A DNA stretch of 64,000 bases from Epiperipatus broadwayi (Eukaryota > Onychophora > Udeonychophora > Euonychophora > Peripatidae): positions 1,736,001-1,800,000 of the forward strand of contig JAQFVV010012420.1 of NCBI GenBank assembly GCA_028023455.1. Direction: 5' to 3'. This document shows, piece by piece, positions 1-11,926 of this stretch. The notes under the pieces were generated by a model. The model had not been told where the DNA came from. It searched no databases and saw nothing but the letters and a program-made list of their open reading frames with translations. Within the stretch, counting starts at the first letter, position 1, and each line of letters begins with the position of its first letter. Position numbers and translations under genes: made by a program.

Positions 1-389
1 TTTAGATGGTAGTTTATATGTATGTAAATTGTAATAAGTATTAAGTAACATATATATGTATGCACACACATGCATGTCTAATATAAAATATTTCAATCAC
101 ATTAAACCAATAAATATTATTTTATTTTAACCTAATGTAAATAATTAAATGTTAAATGTATGCATAATAATCACACACATACATGTGTATTCTAATATAA
201 AAATAAACATTTTCCAATTATTAATTCTTGATTTGCATTTAAATTTATTGTTAACAATATTTTACTATTTAAAATCTGGAGGTTTGTATATCACTTTTAA
301 TTGAAGCCTGTCCATTATAGTATGAGGTTTGGCTATCTTAATATATATCTGAGCACTTATAGCATATATGTGTAAAGATGGTAATCTGG

Positions 390-433
390 ACCAACTGATG
401 ATTGCTGATTTAGCATCAAATACGTATATTGAT
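390..433 (+). ncRNA. Hammerhead ribozyme motif, family 1, copy 1 (core damaged)
   Basis: CTGATGA lies at 395-401 and is followed by a TGCT/AGCA stem II. The second core box reads CAAA instead of GAAA (417-420), so G12 is lost. Stem I ACCAA (390-394) faces TTGAT, weaker than TTGGT in the sister copies. It is probably inactive. Confidence 0.6.
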
Positions 434-860
434 GATTATTTATCTTTTTGACATATATGTGTTCAAGTGTATCAGTGTTATGAGATAGTGTGGAAAGTGG
501 TAGGTCATGCGAAAGTCTGTGCTCATATACCATATATATTACATATATAGACACAGGTATATAATATGCCTGTTTCAGTTATTACATAATAGAGTTGTCT
601 GCCCATCCCTCGTATATTTATTAAATGAATTATGTCCTGTACACGAGGGGTCAGATTGACCTTAGGTCAACATGAGTGTGATCAGAATCTCGGCCTCAGG
701 GTGGCCTTTGAGCATTCCATCATCAGATTTTCAATTGGGTGGATGGTTGAAGAGTTGGAGGGTGGAGTAAATTGAAGCCTGTCCATTATAGTATGAGGTT
801 TGGCTATCTTAATATATATCTGATCACTTATAGCATATATGTGTAGAGGTGGTAATCTGG

Positions 861-904
861 ACCAACTGATGATTGCTAATTTAGCATGAAATACATATAT
901 TGGT
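861..904 (+). ncRNA. Hammerhead ribozyme motif, family 1, copy 2
   Basis: Stem I ACCAA (861-865) pairs with TTGGT (900-904). CTGATGA is at 866-872 and GAAA at 888-891, with a stem II TGCTAA/TTAGCA between them. After GAA, the sequence ATACATAT forms the very short, near-palindromic stem III, and the predicted cleavage triplet is ATA. The base pair normally next to the core in stem II (10.1/11.1) is T opposite T, which may weaken activity. A type I hammerhead with such a stem III would be expected to act as a dimer. Confidence 0.72.
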
Positions 905-1333
905 GATTATTTATCTTTTTGACATATATGTGTTCAAGTGTATCAGTGTTATGAGATAGTGTGGAAAGTGGTAGGTCATGCGAAAGTCTGTGCTCATATA
1001 CCATATATATTACATATATAGACACAGGTATATAATATGCCTGTGTTTCAGTTATTACATAATAGAGATGTCTGCCCATCCCTTGTATATGTATTAAATG
1101 GATTATGTCCTGTACATGAGGGGTCAGATTGACCTTAGGTGAACATGGGTGTGATCAGAATCTCGGCCTCAGGGTGGCCTTTGAGCATTCCATCATCAGA
1201 TTTTCAATTGGATGGATGGTTGAAGAGTTGGAGTGTGGAGTAGATTGAAGCCTGTCCATTATAGTATGAGGTTTGGCTATCTTAATATATATCTGAGCAC
1301 TTATAGCATATATGTGTAGAGATGGTAATCTGG

Positions 1334-1377
1334 ACCAACTGATGATTGCTGAATTAGCATGAAATACATATATTGGT
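1334..1377 (+). ncRNA. Hammerhead ribozyme motif, family 1, copy 3
   Basis: Stem I ACCAA (1334-1338) pairs with TTGGT (1373-1377). CTGATGA is at 1339-1345 and GAAA at 1361-1364. Stem II is TGCT/AGCA with a GAATT loop and a T-T mismatch at its base. The arrangement is identical to copy 2 one period upstream, apart from loop changes. Confidence 0.72.
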
Positions 1378-1540
1378 GATTCATTTATCTTTTCGACATA
1401 TATGTGTTCAAGTGTATCAGTGTTATGAGATAGTGTGGAGAGTCGTGGGTCATGTGAAAGTCTGAGCTCATATACCCTATATATTACATATATAGACACA
1501 GGTATATAATAAGCCTGTGACTCAGTTATTATATCCTTAA

Positions 1541-2683
1541 AATAGATATTCAGTGATTTAATTATATTGTTTAACTTTAGAATAAATCCTTTACAAATAA
1601 CATAATAAATTCTAAGAAAAACATATTTAGAGTGCCTATTTTCCAGAGACTTTTAATCCTTGTCCAGAAGCTTCAGTGGTTGTTATTTTTTGTTACTGAT
1701 AAAAAAAAATTTCATTAATTGCTAATTTATTTAGCAAAAAAAAATATTTTAAAACAAATTAATACAGTAGAAAATAATTTATCAAGAATAATTAAATATT
1801 TTTTATTTAGAACAATAAACAGAAATAAATCTTCATTAATTTGCAAGTTAAAATTTGAAATTATATGTCAATATATTTTTGCTTACTAGTCAATAAAATC
1901 TATTTGCACTCCATGCATTGGTAAAATATATTTCATGCATGTACTGTATATATAAGACTAACAGTAGATTTATTTCATATATGTTTTTATGCATACATAA
2001 AATAATGCGCATATCAAATATAGCACTGGAGTTTCAAGACTAGTAAACTCAATTCTTATTGTGTCTTTTCTTGATACATAGTTACAGTAGTGCTGATAGT
2101 TTTCAACCCTGTTTAGAATTCATAGTTTGGTAAACTGCAGCCAAGCAAGTGGTGTATTGCTCACATTTTGGGCTATGAAATTGCTGAAAAAATTCTCACA
2201 ATTTTCTGAGAATTCAAACTTAACCAACATGGAACTAGCAGTAACCTGATTTTTCTGTACTTTCTTCATTTTAATCTATAATGAAAATCATTTAATCTAA
2301 ATCTATTATTTATAGTATACAGTGAAATTTAAAAACAAGGGAATTAAAGTAAATTATTTCATCCGAATTAATAAAACAAGATAATAACTTAATTACAATT
2401 CTCAATTTACATTTATTAACCAAAATAAATTAAAAAAATTCTTCATCCCTTAAATAAAAGCAGATTATACAATTAATGTACATTATAATGAAAAAACAAT
2501 TTTGATTTATCAAAAAAAAAATTTTTTTTCTTTGTTACATTAAGAATTTTACATTTTCTTCCAAATTTGAAATAAATGTAATGAAAATACTTATATAAAA
2601 GTCATTTTCTTTTTATATTAGATTTCATATAATTTACAGTATTTTAAAAATATCAAAATTATTATTCAATCTTTACTCCAGTT
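1541..2683. other. AT-rich DNA, nothing recognised
   Basis: This stretch has many A/T homopolymers and no open frame with recognisable domains, no tRNA and no convincing repeat structure. It separates the hammerhead array from a hAT-like element. Confidence 0.5.
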
Positions 2684-2691
2684 ATTCTAGA

Positions 2692-3851
2692 CCAGGGGTT
2701 TCCAATATTTTAGTCCCAGTATCCTCTTGGATTATAGTAAATTATCTGTTACCTTCTATTCATTATAATAAAAAATAAGCATCTCAAGAGTGTACTACGC
2801 AATACATCATGTACATGCACAGGAAATGCAGATGACATAAAGGTGAGCCTTAAGATGGTGCTGATCTAGCAATTATATTAACTATTTTGAATCTTAACTA
2901 GGAATTCTGAGTTATCAGATTCGCCAGTAAGAAAAATGTCTATGCAACCTCATTGCATCTTTGTCTGACAAGAGACTTGAAATTTTGCTGATCCAGACAA
3001 TACCAACATGGAATAGTCTGGAAATGTTGATAACATAACTATTTTTGGAATATATTAATAGCCTAATATAATTATTCACCTGCTATTCACCATACCTCCT
3101 GGACAAGCTTCTCAACTAAAAATTTATAATAAGTTGTATATATCGGTTACATAGATTACCGGTTAAAAAACCAAAGTAAACATGCGACAAAACATAAAAT
3201 TATTGATTACTGACAATTGGGAGGGAAATTTATATGTAACCCAATAGTATTCACCATAAGATACTTGCATTGTCACCAATAACTAAAAGACATCCGAATA
3301 AATACATTTTAGATACTCACGTAAGGTATCATTATTTATCGAATGTCTATATATTTTGATCAAATATGAAAAGCAAACAAGTTAACCATAAACAATTGCA
3401 AGCGTCTATAAACAACTTAAATTTAATGCATTTTTATTTAGAATCGAGTATGAATACTACATAGATTTGCATTGAAATTAAAATATTCTATCCCTATTTA
3501 ACCTTAGGCTAAAATTCGCAGTCAAACTGGCATCAATCCATCTGATATATCGATATATTCAATGTAATACGAAATACGGCAGCACCAAAAGAATTAAGAA
3601 AAGACATTGACTCTCAATCAATATGAAGAATAATAATCAATATGAAGAATAATAATTTTGGTTGTATTGATATAATATTTGTCTAATTTTTTATGTTGTA
3701 GTTCTGATGAAGACTGCTAGTACAGTCGAAACTGTAAAATATATAAATAAAGTTATTTGCTTAAAGTGTTGAAGGAGTATAGATGAATTTATAGTGCAAT
3801 AAAATTCTCATACTCCCTTGGAGTATGAGCATCCAAAATTGGAAACCCTGG
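2692..3851. mobile_element. hAT-like non-autonomous DNA transposon with TIRs
   Basis: The left end starts CCAGGGGTTTCCAAT and the right end finishes with its inverse, ATTGGAAACCCTGG. CAGGGGTTCCCAA-type termini are typical of animal hAT elements. TTCTAGA flanks both ends (2685-2691 and 3852-3858), consistent with most of an 8 bp hAT target-site duplication. The ~1.16 kb interior has no transposase frame, so this is a deletion derivative. A shorter copy in opposite orientation lies at 8620-9037. The interior holds a retroelement-like hairpin near 3704, suggesting nested insertion or capture. Confidence 0.72.
3704..3735 (+). ncRNA. Hammerhead-like or PLE 3'-end hairpin inside the hAT-like element
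   Basis: CTGATGA (3704-3710) is followed by one extra A, a perfect GACTG/CAGTC stem (3712-3716, 3723-3727) and GAAAC (3728-3732). No convincing stem I is seen, so this may be the related hairpin that follows GIY-YIG domains in PLEs. Similar hairpins occur at 28.3 kb and 50.2 kb. Confidence 0.4.
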
Positions 3852-4015
3852 TTCTAGACTATATTTTCAATTATTAGATATGTAAATTTTGTTTGTATTT
3901 ATTTCTAATTTTCTCTTTAAGCTTTAAATATATATACTCACATACATACTACATTGTGTGCCTCCATATATATATATATTCCAAAGAAATCAAATCATAT
4001 GTCACATGACCTAAT

Positions 4016-4110
4016 TTAACAAGCTTATGCTTGAATATTCTAGCATGTTACTGAGGAAGCCAGTAGCAGAAACTGGTCTGGGATTGGGAATATTATGCAA
4101 AGCTTGTTAA
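4016..4110 (+). ncRNA. Hammerhead-like motif with long outer stem
   Basis: CTGAGGA (4051-4057; T7 replaced by G), a short stem II, GAAA (4069-4072), self-complementary ACTGGT and then C-TGGGA match the family 2 hammerhead plan. The outer flanks pair over a long interrupted helix: ttaacaagctt at the left matches aagcttgttaa at the right, and gaatatt matches aatatt(c) further in. The whole segment therefore folds as one rod with the core at its tip. Confidence 0.5.
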
Positions 4111-4301
4111 GAGCTTATTTGCAAACTCTATATATAACATATATATATTAATAAATGATAATATGCACATATATAATCATCTTCTGCAATTAACAATATT
4201 CTACAGAATGAAGCTTTCTCTGAATTGAATTCAAATTTTTTTTTAATTCCATAGCTTTCTCTATTTTATATATACACAATCTTTGACAAGTATATATATA
4301 T

Positions 4302-5985
4302 ATCATCATTATTATTTTCAACTATTATCAATTTACTGTAGGATGAAGATTTTTCTAAGTTTAATCCAGTTTCTCCAATCTCTAAATTTTCCATGTCACA
4401 TCAGCAAATTCCATTATTTCATCTATCCATCTCACATGTGACCTCTTTCTAATATTTTGTAATAATCTTTTAGTATTCAGTTTAAGACTTTAACTGTGCA
4501 TTAATCTCTTAATTCTCTCAGTGAGATCAATAATAACTATTTGCTTTCTTACTTATGTATTACTGTGCATTAATCTCTTAATTCTCTCAGTGAGATCAAT
4601 AATAACTATTTGCTTTCTTACTTATGTATTTTATTTTTGATGCCTTTTTGTTACTCTTAACATACACCTCTCCATACTTTATTCAGTGATCTGAAAATCT
4701 TTGCATTACCCTTCTGTTAAGAATCTAGGTTTCATCCATGAGAAAGTACTGGTAAAACATCTATTAAAAACCTTTCTTTTCTAACACACAGGTAATGTTA
4801 CTTCTAATATTGTTATTTCTACCAAAGATGCTCTATCCAATTTCATCCATTACATCTCCACCCATATTAATAATCTTATAAAGAAATGTGACTTGTTAAT
4901 TTATTTTGGTAATTCATAATTATCAATGTTTATTTTCTTCTGAGAAAATTGATTGATCATGATGTCTTTTTAGTATTTATTTTTAGCCTTACTTTTTTAC
5001 TTTCATCTGATAACTCTTGCAACATTTCCTGAAGCTCTGAAGCATTTGAAAAAATAGGCACATCATCTGCAAAATCTAGATGATTTAACTAATTTCCATT
5101 TACTTTTACTTTCTTAGCTTCTCATTTCATCTACCAAAGACTTATTGTAAAACTGCTGTAAAAGATTTTGGAGATATGAATGAAATCACCCTGTTGTACA
5201 CCCTTCTTAATGTTTAATCTTCTTAACATTGCCATGTAATATAATTACTGCTGCTGCATTTTGATAAATATTTTTCAAAATAAGACTATCTTGACATATA
5301 TATTGATAATTTAATGCTTTAATTCTTGTAGAAATGCTTTTAGAATCAAATGTCTTTTATAATCTACAAATCCAAGCAATTCATATTCATTGATCCTTTC
5401 TCTCAATATTTCGATATGATCCACTGTACTAAAATTATGTTTAAATCCAGCTTATTCTTTTGGTTGATTAAAATCCAAAGTCATTGAATGGAAATTATTT
5501 TGGTGAAAGTTTTATATAGAACTGATAAAAGATTGGTTATGCTAATTTCTAATACCTTCTTTATCACCTTTCTTAAATATCAATATAAATACTCCATTCT
5601 TTCAATCACCTGGAACATTTTTATCATTTATCATTGATTAGATAACTTTGGCAATACTTTTTTCTATTTCTTCAAGTGCTTCTTTTAAGATGTCAATTAT
5701 AAATTCATCATTTCCTGGAGCTTTTCACTTTTTTGTAGGTTTATTCATGTCTCACTTCTTCCTAAATATTGGGCAATTCAGAAGATGAAATAATGTTATA
5801 GAAATTGTTTTTTTTTTTTATTCTTTATTATTATATAATTTTTTATAGAATTTTTCCTCACATTTTATTATGTCATATCTGTTTTTAGTAATAATTCCAT
5901 TTTTGCTTTTATTTGCAGAAATAAATTTCCTACCACTACAAATATGTTATTTTACGTGTTTTGATACTTTTATTTTTTTCTATAG
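4302..5985 (-). pseudogene. RTE-type LINE, 5'-truncated and decayed (reverse transcriptase)
   Basis: Read on the reverse strand, fragments match non-LTR reverse transcriptases of the RTE/Jockey kind. Near 5.75 kb there is an EEVRH...KxK..GNDEFIIDILKEA-like stretch that corresponds to LNEEVRHAIKFMKKGKAPD in the forward copy at 47.4 kb. Near 4.68 kb there is a SMERCM-like phrase, which in this family lies close to the C-terminus. The endonuclease is absent, consistent with 5' truncation. Multiple stops and frameshifts show it is dead. The 3' end (about 4302) is shared with the copy ending at about 53,606 and abuts a TA/TCA microsatellite. Confidence 0.7.
4493..4630. repeat. Exact 69 bp tandem duplication within the LINE
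   Basis: Positions 4493-4561 and 4562-4630 are the same 69 bases, starting actgtgcattaatctc. The copies look identical, so the duplication is recent compared with the decayed LINE around it. Confidence 0.9.
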
Positions 5986-6424
5986 CTTTCCATATATTTA
6001 TATACATATACATATGCACATACATAATTCACATAGCTTTATATCAGCACTTTACTCATAGGAATATACATGCATGTGTATGTATACCTCATATATTTAT
6101 CTTTCACAATATATTAAAAGGTAATAGACATCAGTTCCTGGCTTTGCAAGAGTGGTTTAAGGGAAAAATATTGAACTGTCAACATATATATAGACATTAT
6201 ATTTTCTTCACTTGACAAGGGAAGATCACTTGTAATATGCAAGCATAATGAGAGAGAGGATGATTTGAGATGTTGTTTTGGTAAATAGTAGTACTATGGT
6301 AGAATTGACATATGCATGCTAAAAAAAATTAAACTTTTAGATATATACAGATTTTCATGTATATAATGTCCATTTTGTATTATATTTTTAAAATTATCTT
6401 TATGTATTGTAATAGTATAAATAT
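5986..6424. other. AT-rich DNA upstream of the dispersed repeat, nothing recognised
   Basis: Open frames here are short and rich in Phe/Ile/Tyr, as expected by chance in such base composition. No domain, RNA gene or repeat boundary was recognised. Confidence 0.4.
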
Positions 6425-7010
6425 GAATAACTAACCATAATCTTTGGGTTTAAGCAGTAAATGAATAATTCTTTTCATTAATAAAAAATATTTATATCTG
6501 CTTTAATTATAGGTCTAAAGTAATATAAATGTGTATTAGCAGTGTTTCAGCCTTATCAAATATACATAGTATAGTATGTAGAGTAATAAAGAAATCTAAT
6601 ATTAATTATATGGCTAATGGATTCTCTCAAGATCTTAAAATGTAAATAAATCAAATATAATATTATCTCAGGTAAAATATTTTAGCATAATAAATAAGAT
6701 TCTTGAGTTTTTATTATATAATTATCAGCCTTATATTCATCTGGATAACAAATGGAATTTTATTGTACCTAAACTATATATTATAATAACTAAATTTTAA
6801 TATTTAAATATAAATTCTAATTGTAGCAACTAATATCAATAACTTTACTTTAGTAAATCAGTGTGTGTGATTATAAATTACCAATTAGATGATGAATGTG
6901 AAAATATGAAATATAAAAGACAAAATGATTAAACAAATATAAAATAAGTATATTGACAAACTTAGAGGTAATAAGAGTAATAAATTAAGTTATCAATGAA
7001 ATTATATCAT
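6425..7010. repeat. Dispersed repeat, copy 1 (paralogue of 13,150-13,760)
   Basis: It shares collinear blocks with 13,150-13,760, including aatgtgtattag, gtagagtaataaagaaatc and ttgtagcaactaatatcaat. The copies are diverged by many substitutions and indels. There is no ORF, terminal repeat or tRNA-like head, so the class is unknown. Confidence 0.65.
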
Positions 7011-8617
7011 CAGTCGTTTTAAAGACATAGGCAAACTTTATTATTCAAATCTGATCATCCTAATATAATATGTAAGTGATGCTTTACATGTTAAATGAGC
7101 CATTAATTGAAGAAAGTTGTTAATACATGCATTAAAATGAGTTTTAAAATTATATAACTATTAAATAACTAATATCAAATGTTGCTATACCATCAATTTT
7201 TTAAATATATGCATTTCTTTTATGTGAACTATAATTATTTCAGTGCAGATTAAAAAACTATTTACCCTATTCAACAAATACACATAGCATTACAAAACAT
7301 CTGTCTATCATAGACTAAAACATGAATCACCAGTAGGATTCCTTTCCTGCATGATAATAATATACATAATTAATAAATTACAATGTAAGTTGTTTGGAGC
7401 TCATTCCTCTACTGAACAACCATACAGCATTATATCTAAAACCTTATTGATATGGAAATTAAAATAATTCTAAGGATAATATTTCACAAAACTTCAAGCA
7501 TACATATAATTATTTCAATGCTTTCAAATAATATAGGGCAATAGTGAGAAGATTAATTCTTTATTTTGTACCACTAAAGCACTCAATAACATTTTAGCAT
7601 AATATAGAGACTGAAATTATGAAGATCTATAAAACATAACAACATGTAGAAAATAGTCATATTCAAATATTAAGTTTAACTATAATTAGTGCTCTAACCC
7701 ATGTATGCACATATAAATGCTGTACTAATACTAAATATAAATATAATTCTTAAATATAAACTACCTGCATGCCCAAATATATTCCCATACTCCTATCATA
7801 GAAACTTTATTTTATTGATAATCACAAATGGATAATAAATGAATAAAAATTTCCTATTATTAAAGTTTTTTTAAAAGTCTTTAAATTTTATAAAGATAAA
7901 CTGTAGATAATTTCAATTATCCATAGATTCTATAATATTGCCAAAACAAATTATTTTAATCTTTTGTTCTCCTATTTATCAAAATCCCAAAAGATGACAT
8001 AAAAATTTATTTTTTCAATCACCAAAATGATGTGATAATTTATTGTTTTTAAATAAATTCATTAGTGCAGTAGTTAACACAATAATTAATATTCAAAAAA
8101 ATATTTTTTTCTATTTAACAAGTATTCTAATATACAATTAGCAATGATTTTTAGTAGAAAACATTTTTTTAAAATCCATTAATTGGTAATAAACTTTGTT
8201 AAAGAAATGTATTCAGTAAATAAGTGTTCATGTATGGTCTTCAAGAAGAATTTGTTTTCTACCTTTAGCAGATAAATGATAAAATAGACAGTGATGCTTT
8301 GAATAATTTAGCAGATTTTTGATTCTAAGAAAACATTGCCATTCCATTTAGTTGTGCATTTTTATTTATTACAACCTTCTATAACTGTTGATATTCTTAT
8401 TGACAATCTTAAGAAAGACTGTTTTCTCAGGATGAATGCCTGAAAAAAATTTCTTTTAGCACTACATTGTGAAATAACAATTCAACATGATGATTTTATA
8501 TAAAAGTGATGTTGAGATTACACCAGCAGATAAACAATAGGTAAAGTGAATGCTTTAATTATTACAACTAAATTTATAGGTTTCTACTCATGTGATTAAA
8601 GATTATTACCATTTAGA
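7011..8617. other. AT-rich DNA, nothing recognised
   Basis: Low-complexity AT-rich sequence with no coding, RNA or transposon signature visible. Confidence 0.4.
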
Positions 8618-8619
8618 TC

Positions 8620-9037
8620 TGGGGTTCCCAACCTGGGATACTTATACTTCCAGTGGTCATGGAAAGCTTTTTCAGAGAATACCTTGAATAGGAGGTAAAT
8701 AAATTTATTATGCTATTAATATATTCCAAAGTTGTTTCAGACTATTCCATGTTAGTAATGTCTATTAATCACACCAGCAACATTTCAGGTCTATTTTCAG
8801 ACATGGGCACAGTGAGATTACAGACTTCTTTCTTATTGCATGATTTTATAATTTAAAATATCTAATTAAGATTCAAGATAGCTAGTGAAGTTGTCAGATT
8901 GGTGGTGTTTTAAGGCTCAATTCTGTGGTATCTGTATCTCATGCAAATACACCTGACATTCTGTATGATACACTCTTCAACTGCCTATTTCTTAAAAGCC
9001 AAAGGGATCTGGAGAGCAAAAAAAATGGTAACCCTTG
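8620..9037. mobile_element. hAT-like non-autonomous element, second copy (reversed, internally deleted)
   Basis: The left end, ctggggttcccaacctgggat, corresponds to the inverse of the right end of the 2692-3851 element. The right end, ggtaacccttg, corresponds to the inverse of that element's left end. Interior blocks such as ttccatgttag and the cagactattcc region are reverse complements of 2.84-3.08 kb. Flanks atttagat and acttagac could be an eroded 8 bp duplication. At ~420 bp it is a shorter deletion derivative. A short forward ORF starting at 8941 is a by-product. Confidence 0.6.
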
Positions 9038-11926
9038 ACTTAGACAAACAATATAAACTTAAAGGTACACTCAAATCTATGAAACTTTTATCTTTGACAC
9101 CAAACTTTCCATGCATGATCACACATATTTGTATACAAGAATAAGCTCACTGAATAAAAATGCAGCATTCTTTATAGTAAAATTATTTTAAAAACTACAA
9201 ATAAATTTTAACAAATATTAGAATTAAAAAATATATTACATCACATTTCAATAAATATTTAAGTTACAAATACTAAAATGAATTATTTTATTTTATTTAT
9301 TTACTTATTCATTTAGTTAAGTTTGTAATAAGTAGTATTCCACTTAAAATTAAAATAATGACTTTACATTAGAATTTTCATAATAGTACTTCTTTAAAAA
9401 TTTTAAATAAATAATGCAAACAGAGTGGATATGCATGTACACACATTAAAACATTATATTAAAATTATGTTACTAGTGTAAATCATTTTTTTAATGTTGC
9501 ATATAAACTAATATAATTACTCTGATATTAATCTTATTGTGATTCATTCACATGTTTAAAATATTATATGTTTCCCCTTTTAAATGTTAACCTAATGTTC
9601 TTGTTTACATTAAAATTTCAGTGATATTATTTTACTGCAATCTATAAAATTTGATGCAAAATTTCAAAATTATAGCACACAAGATCACATACTGGAAGTG
9701 CAAAGATCATGTTATAAGATATAAAAACTTAGATAATAATATTATCTCTATGATAAGCTAATAAAAACTTTAAGTAGAATTTGTTACTGTATTTTAGATA
9801 GATCAAACATACATTACATTTGCTTTTCTCCCACATAAAAACTTTTCCTGGTTTATACAAGATTTTATCAACTATAGCATAAGATTGATAATTCAAATAA
9901 TAAGATTTTAAATTAATTAATTAATATTATAAAACCTAGTTTTAATTGTCCCCCATTTTCATTCATATAATTATATTAATGTAGATAAATTACTTCAACA
10001 AATGCATTATATGCAACTTAGAAATGTATAGATAAATATATATTAGAAAATATTTAAACTATGTCACCTTTATGTAACAAACTACTAATTACTTTATTCA
10101 ATATAAAACCCATGTTTATTTTTACACTCAATTTATTTTGATTTCAAGTCAAGATCCTACCCTCCTATCATTAAATGGCACTAAAACATTTATTACCTTC
10201 ATTATACTAATTTACTTTATTTAGCTAAGATATAATATAAAATATTTATTCATTAAAGATGAGCACTGGGCTTTAAAAATGCACATTGTAGGGTAAAAAA
10301 ACTAATTTATGTACACTGGTGCAATCATTTTTTATGAACTAAAGGTAATTAACAATAATCATCTGATACATAACAAAATCTTAGCTATTGGTTATTTTGA
10401 ATTATCCAACTTCTTATTTCTTGTAATAAATTTAATTATATCAATAATTTCTCTAAATAAGCTAATAATTATTAAAATGAAGAATATACAGAAAATGTGC
10501 TTATTTAATATAACTCTCCTCAAACTTAACCAAATGCTTGTAAAATAAATCTACCATCTTATTATAATCCCTTTGCTCCATATAAGTATAACATTTTTAT
10601 ACTAGATAAAATTATTTGTCTAATTATTGTTATTGCATCCATAACTATTTGTACATCTTATTACTACTTTATATCATTAATTATACCTATACCAATACTC
10701 AGTATTACCAAAATCAATAAAATCAAAAATATATATATCTTGATAAAATAATTTAATTTCTAAGTTACTACAACTATACTCTAAACAAGTACCAGTACTC
10801 TGGTGCCATTCTTACAGAATAAGATAAACCAAACTTTCTTACTATATTTGATTATTTTCAAGTATTTTCCACTGATCATGTTTTCTCGTATAATAATCCT
10901 TTTCACTGATAATCATTTAGTAAGTAAAGTATACAAAATTATGCTCCTGTTCCTCTCATTTATTTCATTAAATTCATAATAGTTTTCTTCTTAAATTAAT
11001 ATCACATAAAACTACTTTCTTTCTACAACTTATAAATATCTGAGGGTAATCATCTTTAATTATCTTGCAATGTGTCCATTTTCTTGGTTTTCACATTTAA
11101 CATTGAGTTTAAGATAAAACCATTATTATTTAGCAGAAAATAATAAATTTGATTTCATTGGTTTGGTATTTTTGCTTACTATTGAAATAGATTCTAAATG
11201 TTTACATTTTATTTCTGAAAATATTAAAAAAATAAATTTGTAATGAAAACAAAAAGCTTCTTACATCATCATTTTTAGAGAGATTATTTTCATTTTCTAA
11301 AATCAACAAAATCATCACTATTTGTTTTGTTTTGTTTTGTTTTTAAATCTGAATGAATATTTATTTATTACTTAAATCTAATGAATTATGCTTTAAAAAT
11401 TCAATTTTTTATTATTATTTATTGCGATATTATAATATTTTCAGACTCATTATAATTAAACTGATTAAATAAAAAGCTAAGCTTGTAAATAGATTTAGGG
11501 TATATTTACATTGTCTGAAAATATGAAAATATAATGTTATATTTTTAAAAATAAAGTATTTCTATTCAAAATAGATTATTAATAATTTATATTTTTAATT
11601 TGTAATAAATATTATATACATTATTATATAAAAAGAATCATGGATTGAAATAAATTCACAAATAAATATGTTTTTGGTTATTTAAACTATTTTCCTTAAA
11701 CAAGGTTACAAAAAATGATGGAGTTGAGAAAATGTCTGACTACAAAAGCATCACCCATCGAGGTATCAGAAGGTGGAGTTCAATTCCTGTTATATTGTTG
11801 AATATTTTATTTTCTTATCATCTATGAAATTTTTTGGAACTAAAATTTTATATTATAATATGCACAGAAAAATATGTATTTTAACATATAAACCTTGTGA
11901 AAATTCTCAATAGAGAGCAAATAATT
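9038..11926. other. AT-rich DNA, nothing recognised
   Basis: Nearly 3 kb of very AT-rich sequence. An 11.32 kb GTTTT run is the only simple repeat noted. A weak tRNA-like stretch near 11.70-11.79 kb was considered and not accepted. Confidence 0.4.

Larger units (their letters stand above)
301..1530 (+). repeat. Tandem array of ~472 bp hammerhead-bearing unit (2.6 copies)
   Basis: The unit begins at 301, 772 and 1245, each time with ttgaagcctgtccattatag, giving periods of 471 and 473 bp; the third copy stops near 1530. Each unit contains an HHR core, a TA-rich stretch, the phrase gacacaggtatataatatgcc, and an end segment ending in a gttgaagagttggag-like phrase. The same unit occurs as inverted, more diverged copies near 16.3-16.9 kb and 42.4-42.7 kb. 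Small ORFs on the reverse strand repeat with the array and are not taken as genes. Head-to-tail multimers of HHR units are expected for PLE pseudo-LTRs or retrozyme-like elements; no reverse transcriptase is attached here. Confidence 0.9.

Noticed and set aside
357-1499. Three similar reverse-strand ORFs starting MSIYVIYMVYEHRLSHD or close to it
   Set aside because: They recur only because the 472 bp unit is repeated; they overlap the ribozyme region and have no domain.
5870-6215. Overlapping hydrophobic ORFs rich in Phe, Ile and His
   Set aside because: Chance frames over TATACATA-type repeats and the antisense of a LINE.
8941-9144. 67-codon forward ORF
   Set aside because: It lies mostly within the hAT-like deletion derivative and has no family features.
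11700-11790. tRNA-like stretch (atggagttgagaaaatgtctgac ... gttcaattcctg)
   Set aside because: The box B resemblance is fair, but no acceptor stem or anticodon arm pairs and no TSD is present.
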